DNA of 64,000 bases from the NCBI GenBank assembly GCA_030141605.1, contig JAQGDQ010000219.1, forward strand, positions 1 to 64,000, written 5' to 3'. Positions 61,601-64,000 of this stretch are shown in pieces. A model generated the notes under the pieces. The model saw only the letters and a program-made list of their open reading frames with translations, had not been told where the DNA came from and ran no database searches. Source of the stretch: Tubiluchus corallicola. Its lineage: Eukaryota; Priapulida; Priapulimorpha; Priapulimorphida; Tubiluchidae. Position 1 is the stretch's first letter. Every line of letters starts with the position of its first letter. The position numbers and the translations under genes were made by a program.

Positions 61601-61877
61601 TAAATTTTTTGCTCTTCTTAGTTATGAAAAGGTTAGGACTAAAGCAGTATATATATATATATATATATATATTTTTTACAGGTTACCCAATGAGGCACAT
61701 TGTTCAACAGATACTTTTCAGCCCGGTGATTTTGTGGACAGCGATTGTGTGATTCTTTCAGACTCTAGTTGTGCTTTAACCAGCGATAGTGAGTTGGAGC
61801 CTGTGGACAGTAACATTTCCATTATTACTGTATTAGCACAGGAAGGCTCGGACCTAAAACAACCAGCTTTGTACTAA
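43398..61877 (+). CDS. LAS1L: LAS1/LAS1L homologue (pre-rRNA ITS2 endonuclease), multi-exon
   Basis: Secure exons are 43747-43839, 46173-46307, 48326-48401, 48843-48953, 50280-50535, 51062-51117, 51226-51415, 53086-53289, 54498-54627, 55570-55582, 56118-56496, 59876-59965, 60549-60744 and 61682-61877. Phases match at every junction. LAS1 family hallmarks are EFISIWRSR, LLLSMALVRFVN, VPEWLVDLRHNAAH, LILDGFLIPTEEQLKAL, LLRFWKPLLYLLH and, near the end, NGQWEVHK and WDTVLHLPS. LAS1 is the HEPN nuclease that cuts ITS2 in nucleolar 60S ribosome assembly, acting with GRC3/NOL9. The HEPN motif R-x4-H is present as RHNAAH; human LAS1L has RHELTH. The acidic linker (GSESEGEK, DDENE) falls in the long exon. 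The N-terminal exon is not secure: a candidate is ATGCAATG at 43398-43405. Confidence 0.9.
43747..43839 (+). CDS. LAS1L: LAS1L exon (first secure)
   Basis: Acceptor TTAATTTTAG, donor GTAAGC. It encodes KEWKNVYSNLYSRDSS then CEFISIWRSR, corresponding to the AEWDQVTVYLF...ITVWRSR region of human LAS1L. An ATG in another frame inside it is not a start. Confidence 0.85.
45430..45900. repeat. Diverged tandem repeat, about 110-140-bp unit, in a LAS1L intron
   Basis: Recurring order of blocks: GTCGAGCAATAGTAGCTTGTA / TTAAGCAACAGTAGGTTGTA / TTCGAACAACAACAGCTTATG / TTAAGCAACAATAATTGTAG, followed by CAAATGAAAGG-like and ACAAATTGAATGG.ATGAGTTA-like segments. At least three to four copies, gradually diverged. 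Confidence 0.75.
46173..46307 (+). CDS. LAS1L: LAS1L exon
   Basis: Acceptor ATCTTTCAG, donor GTTAGT. It encodes DIPGAVECTVILNQALS through LQLLLSMALVR, part of the HEPN helical domain. Confidence 0.87.
46316..46450. mobile_element. Terminal sequence of a DNA transposon
   Basis: CAGTGGTGTAGCCAGGGTTTG, a typical hAT-type end, starts 8 nt after the LAS1L exon at 46307. No inverse partner was found within the intron. Confidence 0.4.
46450..48320. other. LAS1L intron, no further gene found
   Basis: AT-rich. The short ORF at 48143-48325 has no domain. Confidence 0.5.
48326..48401 (+). CDS. LAS1L: LAS1L exon
   Basis: Acceptor ATTTTGTAG, donor GTAATG, 76 nt. It encodes FVNVVVDTQNAKTKMQQ then PIHVCCAK. 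Confidence 0.84.
48843..48953 (+). CDS. LAS1L: LAS1L exon with the HEPN catalytic motif
   Basis: Thirty-seven codons between TTTTCAG and GTAGGG. It encodes MGVPEWLVDLRHNAAHYTLP and ends FALSWLK. Arg, His and the second His of the R-x4-H nuclease motif are present; the residue before the last His is Ala, where human LAS1L has Thr. Confidence 0.9.
48960..50270. other. LAS1L intron, no further gene found
   Basis: A moderately GC-richer patch near 49560-49860 may be an old repeat (CCAGAACCAGCCCATGTGTGAATG). No exon was recognised. Confidence 0.45.
50280..50535 (+). CDS. LAS1L: LAS1L exon
   Basis: A 256-nt exon from TTTTACAG to donor CATA|GTGAGT, encoding EWYWETKCRQVNQM, YQEKQYNVSGFEKFHYFL and AKPLDICLWNKNYRH. 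An internal GTAAGT at 50423 looks stronger, but using it breaks the frame with the next exons; using 50535 restores it and matches the family (EQFTVLEKFRYL in human). Confidence 0.8.
51062..51117 (+). CDS. LAS1L: LAS1L exon
   Basis: A 56-nt exon from ACATCATAG to GTGAGT. It encodes VFVLDKNGDFYRKRVCTT only when the preceding exon ends at 50535, which supports that choice. Confidence 0.75.
51226..51415 (+). CDS. LAS1L: LAS1L exon
   Basis: Acceptor CTGTTTACAG, donor GTACGC. It encodes QMETEGRFADKDES, EVCLAQIKEKLCDLA and LILDGFLIPTEEQLKALR, a well-conserved LAS1 block. Confidence 0.88.
52190..52365. mobile_element. Remnant related to the TIR-like sequence at 31104
   Basis: TCTCATTATAACCTTCCC, TTTATAATGCCAACCTCACTTAA and ATTATAATGCCTAACTCACTTAATGCC repeat the same words as 31104-31260. 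It lies in a LAS1L intron. Confidence 0.55.
53086..53289 (+). CDS. LAS1L: LAS1L exon
   Basis: Acceptor TATTTCAG, donor GTAAAG, 68 codons. It encodes SLPAALLRFWKPLLYLLHQL through RLILMWVARILNDCCWK. Confidence 0.87.
53472..54069. mobile_element. hAT-like non-autonomous element, about 600 bp
   Basis: Starts CAGGGGTTCTCAACCGCGGGGG, a common hAT terminus, and ends GGGGGAAACGAGAATGTC. Possible 8-bp target duplications GCTTAGAT and TCTTAGAT (one mismatch) flank it. It is locally GC-rich. ORFs inside it overlap antisense and are not genes. Confidence 0.55.
54498..54627 (+). CDS. LAS1L: LAS1L exon
   Basis: Acceptor TTCTTACAG, donor TG|GTAAAA. It encodes PSSVRQMHLFKPSSNNK, GNWRPILHLALKHVC and PHMLQ. 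It ends with two bases of a split codon that neither acceptor of the next long exon can complete well, which points to the microexon at 55570. Confidence 0.82.
54757..55560 (+). mobile_element. Dispersed repeat, copy 3, with a nested hairpin element
   Basis: Shares its start with 42756 and its 3' half with 43270-43680 and with 8830-8330 (minus). It is interrupted at 54908-55161 by a hairpin not seen in the other copies. Its end (TATGAAAAATCA) adjoins the pyrimidine tract of the LAS1L microexon acceptor. Confidence 0.75.
54908..55161. mobile_element. Foldback MITE: about 250-bp near-perfect hairpin
   Basis: The left arm starting TATGGAACATTCAGACATAGAG pairs with the right arm ending CTCTACGTCTGAATGCACCATTA. 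Pairing continues through ACTTCTCTYGCAACTTRTTG-like sub-repeats almost to the centre near 55034. It is non-coding. Confidence 0.85.
55570..55582 (+). CDS. LAS1L: LAS1L 13-nt microexon
   Basis: CATCCTCAGTAAT lies between a pyrimidine-rich acceptor (TGTCTTCCTTTTAG) and a consensus donor GTAAGT. It converts phase 2 from the previous exon into phase 0 for the exon at 56118, giving LQ-CILSN-LNTSLKQL. Without it the direct junction to 56118 hits a stop. Confidence 0.65.
56118..56496 (+). CDS. LAS1L: LAS1L long exon with acidic linker
   Basis: Acceptor AAATGTGCAG, donor ATAG|GTAAGT. It encodes YRFLAAYLSPSGQTIRHAAL, KKKQAALLQLTNIQC and the charged linker IVLSGSESEGEKIDDENE. An internal donor CCAG|GTAAAA at 56326 has the same phase and would skip the linker. 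Confidence 0.82.
56497..58940. other. LAS1L intron with related dispersed repeats, no exon found
   Basis: Two segments, 57180-57300 and 57957-58065, resemble 63868-63960. Shared words include ATCCAGC.CTC, GGCAGAGCCTACTCA, CATCAA.GATA.TTCTCTTA and ACTGAACCA. The ORF 57532-57738 has no domain. Confidence 0.55.
58944..59016 (-). tRNA. tRNA-Arg (anticodon CCT)
   Basis: On the minus strand a full cloverleaf folds. The 7-bp acceptor stem GCCCCAG/CTGGGGT is followed by discriminator A. The A box is TGGCCTAATGGATAAGG, the anticodon loop CTCCTAA gives anticodon CCT, and the T-arm is GGGTTCGAGTCCC. A TTTT Pol III stop follows a few bases downstream. There is no intron. It lies antisense in the LAS1L intron between 56496 and 59876. 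Confidence 0.96.
59020..59870. other. Rest of the LAS1L intron upstream of the tRNA, no gene found
   Basis: It contains a somewhat GC-richer patch (59040-59350) just 5' of the tRNA gene. No exon was recognised. Confidence 0.45.
59876..59965 (+). CDS. LAS1L: LAS1L exon
   Basis: Acceptor with a long T tract (TTTTTTTTGTTGCAG), donor GTTAGT. It encodes VSDKIATTATCIQSKRFI and NGQWEVHK, corresponding to the SAWQVSSE region of human LAS1L. Confidence 0.82.
60549..60744 (+). CDS. LAS1L: LAS1L exon
   Basis: Acceptor ACTAGCAG, donor AAAG|GTAGAC. It encodes ENVDWTKYAYGGTAPNLPW and DTVLHLPSSS, then a basic stretch GIKRKSITEQLETKIRKTL. If the last donor is not used, translation stops at TAG 60746-60748, giving a shorter C terminus. 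Confidence 0.82.
61649..61672. repeat. (AT)n microsatellite before the last LAS1L exon
   Basis: A TATATA run ends about 8 nt before the TTTTTTACAG acceptor, so it lies in the branch point/polypyrimidine zone. Confidence 0.95.
61682..61877 (+). CDS. LAS1L: LAS1L last coding exon
   Basis: Acceptor TTTTTTACAG preceded by an (AT)n run. It encodes RLPNEAHCSTDTFQPGDFVD, SDCVILSDSSCALTS and ends DLKQPALY at TAA 61875-61877. The frame matches the previous donor exactly. The tail itself is not conserved. Confidence 0.72.
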
Positions 61878-62402
61878 AAACGTTATAATTTCTGTGTCAT
61901 ATCAGCGGGAAGTCAAATATCCTTTTTCTATGCCTCATTTAGGTCTTTCATACTGTACAACTTTAATGGTATTTTTATTAAAGCTGAGCTGTGACAACAA
62001 TTGAAGGCTTAAGATTTGTTACTGAATTAAAACCTAAGTAAATCGAAAGTTCAGGTAACACAGTACATCTGTGAAACTCTGCGATGGAAAAATAGACAAG
62101 CTGGATTCAAACACATCCCATTACCGTATGAGCATTATTGTCAGATGTCACTTCTGGCAACTGCACAAGATGTCCTGGTCTAGACCATTACAATTCGGTA
62201 ACACTTCACAGCCGCTACCTAAAACTTGTTGGCTAGCTGCACCTTCCAAACATCATGCAACTACACACGGGTAATAATTCAAGGCAAGCAAACAGAACAA
62301 CTGAAATGTGACATGGCACATACATCAACTAACCCAAAACACACCATGCAAAGGCTTAATTTTGTGTAGAAATGCTGTTACTATAAAACTGAAACGGAGT
62401 AA

Positions 62403-62408
62403 AATAAA
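62403..62408 (+). terminator. LAS1L: Candidate poly(A) signal of LAS1L
   Basis: AATAAA about 525 nt after the stop codon. Other AATAAA words lie nearby (about 62539), so the exact site is not fixed. Confidence 0.4.
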
Positions 62409-62409
62409 A

Positions 62410-63586
62410 AAAGAATTAAAAATCATTATTTCTTTATTTAGGAAGAATGTGACGGGTTCAAATTAAATAGTCGAAATCATACCATGCAAATTGCAAAGGT
62501 ATCATTGTGTAGTGAAATGCACATTATTTTATAAAAAAATAAAGTAAGAATTTTACAGTTAGTTTTTTACTTATGAAAACAATAACTAAAATTTCTACCC
62601 TATACTCGTACAATTTACTGGTTATTGAAAAGTATTGTACACAAAAAAAAACAATTTCGCAACCCTGTTGCTCACAAACTTTTTGTTTCCAAGTAAACCT
62701 TTGTTTATGGGTTTCTGTGAATATTTCCTCTTCACAAGTATAATTACACTAGAAAGCATTCACATAATATACTCTTAGATATAAATGGATTAACTACAAA
62801 GGTAAAAAAAAGCAAATTTTGTATAAACCCAGACTGAAATGAAGCCTACCTTGTTTTTTCGTATTTGTGCAACTCTTCTTTGCGCTGTAGAACAGCATGT
62901 GCAAATCAAAATTTCCTTTATTTAGACAGCTTTTTATTGTTAATGTATTTACATTTTTGTCACTAAGATGACATCCAAAAAATCCAAATTCCTATCCAAC
63001 TTTTTGGCAAATAAAACTTATCGAAAGACGCAACTAGTTTAGCGTTAGTAACTAGCCCAAATCATACAATACCAAAATGTATTTACCAACCAAAAGTAAT
63101 GCAGTGACTTAAATTCTGATGAAGATATGTAAAAGTACCTTTCACCAATGATTTAAATAATATGGCAATGTGTTTTGGTGCATGATTAATTCTAAGATAT
63201 GTAACTGGAAATGGACCTTTGCATTATGTTCGATCAGTTAAACAAAAGTAATGAAACTTAGAATGAAAAGTAAAACTAATCATGTACAAAGAATAAATAA
63301 GTGGATTTTTGTATAGACTTGACATATATATTTCTTGCCAGAAACTTCATTTTTGCATTCACAGAAATGCATGATAATTTAGATATGCATCATGTTTTGG
63401 TAATCTATGCGAAGTAATAAGTTAAAAAGGCTCAATGAATCCATTAAAGTGTATATACATACATATAAATTATTTACAAGTACAGTGATTACATAATATT
63501 ATGAGGTAAGATACCAGTTTTTGGGCAGTGACAAAAGGACAGGATAACTGCAAGGAGCTCCTCACTACCACCCTTCTTAACTAGCG
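62410..63586. other. Convergent 3' region between LAS1L and the UPRTase-like gene
   Basis: AT-rich with poly(A) words on both strands. It probably holds the 3' UTR of the minus-strand gene, which may overlap the end of LAS1L. No coding exon was recognised. Confidence 0.5.
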
Positions 63587-63693
63587 TCAGTCAGTTCCAA
63601 AATATCTGGCTCCGAAATGATTTGGTGCATGTGGATAAACCTCTGATGTCAATATCGTCATCTCCGGGAATGTATTTATCACTGATTTAACAC
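63587..63693 (-). CDS. Last exon of a UPRTase-like gene (partial)
   Basis: On the minus strand the acceptor TTTTATTGCAG opens a 107-nt exon that reads VKSVINTFPEMTILTSEV, then APNHFGARYFGTD and TGA (63589-63587). The final RYFGTD is the characteristic end of the uracil phosphoribosyltransferase fold, as in UPRT and in uridine-cytidine kinase-like UCKL1. TILTSE fits the beta strand before it. The UPRT fold binds PRPP and uracil, but animal UPRT/UCKL1 proteins often lack full activity. The rest of the gene lies beyond the right edge, so identity and activity cannot be judged. AATAAA signals on the minus strand occur at 62922-62917 and 62438-62433. Confidence 0.65.
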
Positions 63694-63867
63694 CTGCAAT
63701 AAAATTGTGATTACATTAAAGAAATTAAATACAATCGAAGTTTAAACCAGCCTCAGCAACTGTTGAGGGAAAACTGATTATATTTTTATCTATTATTAGC
63801 TTTTATTATCGATAAACATTTGTCGCCTACTCATTGCAAGGACACGTTTTATGCAGTTCAGCACCCA

Positions 63868-63960
63868 ACAGGCTGGAATCCAGCACTCAACAGCAGAGCC
63901 TACTCAGTGCAGTAGTTGAAGTGGAACCTATCAAGGATATTTCTCTAAAACTGAACCAGC
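63868..63960. mobile_element. Dispersed short repeat copy
   Basis: Resembles 57180-57300 and 57957-58065 in the order ATCCAGCACTC, GCAGAGCCTACTCA, CATCAA/TATCAAGGATATTTCTCTAA, ACTGAACCA. The class is unknown; it is possibly a SINE. Confidence 0.5.
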
Positions 63961-64000
63961 GGTGGTGTCTCAGCCAGGTTTATGTCTGTGTGTAGCTTCT

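Noticed and set aside
1-64000. CRISPR arrays, bacterial operons, riboswitches
   Set aside because: The DNA is clearly eukaryotic; no spaced direct-repeat array or prokaryotic signals are present.

Overview
The window is nuclear DNA from an AT-rich, intron-rich invertebrate animal. Evidence for this is the animal gene families present (ankyrin repeat, CD164/endolyn, LAS1/LAS1L, a UPRTase-like protein), GT-AG introns of about 0.1-5 kb, one Pol III tRNA gene, and many decayed retrotransposons and TIR DNA transposons. A tunicate or another invertebrate deuterostome would fit, but the sequence alone does not settle the clade. There are no operons, CRISPR arrays or bacterial features. Gene models were made by hand from splice signals, reading-frame phase and family resemblance.

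Region 1 (about 1.7-16.0 kb, minus strand): an ankyrin-repeat gene. Eight coding exons (11244 down to 1685) join in perfect phase into about 398 residues with about eleven ankyrin repeats. The 3' end is not certain. A candidate alternative first exon lies at 16031-16002. The introns hold a roughly 300-bp hexanucleotide array, a CAT/ATC array, short tandem duplications, a large palindrome of two head-to-head tRNA-like SINE copies, and an unassigned plus-strand two-exon ORF with weak FGF-like resemblance.

Region 2 (about 16.1-23.5 kb): no cellular gene found. It holds two LINE relics in opposite orientation, a CCAGT/TGGCC-rich repeat block and a small TIR element.

Region 3 (23.56-about 35.1 kb, plus strand): a CD164 (endolyn/sialomucin) homologue with signal peptide, Cys-rich exons, mucin Ser/Thr exon, one TM helix and a YQNL lysosomal-type tail. 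The last coding exon can stop at TAA with an intronic poly(A) signal, or splice to a short exon that changes the tail.

Region 4 (about 35.2-43.7 kb): a transposon-dense block. It includes TIR elements, minus-strand LINE relics, and a plus-strand LINE relic split by a pogo/Tigger-like element with TA target duplication.

Region 5 (43.7-61.9 kb, plus strand): a LAS1/LAS1L homologue, the HEPN nuclease of pre-rRNA ITS2 processing. I recover 14 exons, including a 13-nt microexon. The first exon is not securely found. Its introns hold a tandem repeat, a hAT-like element, a hairpin foldback element inside a dispersed repeat, and an antisense tRNA-Arg(CCT).

Region 6 (about 62.4-64 kb, minus strand): the last exon of a convergent gene ending in an RYFGTD motif typical of uracil phosphoribosyltransferase-fold proteins. 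LAS1 and this gene converge tail to tail. The complete genes do not form an obvious pathway; they are neighbours rather than a functional cluster.
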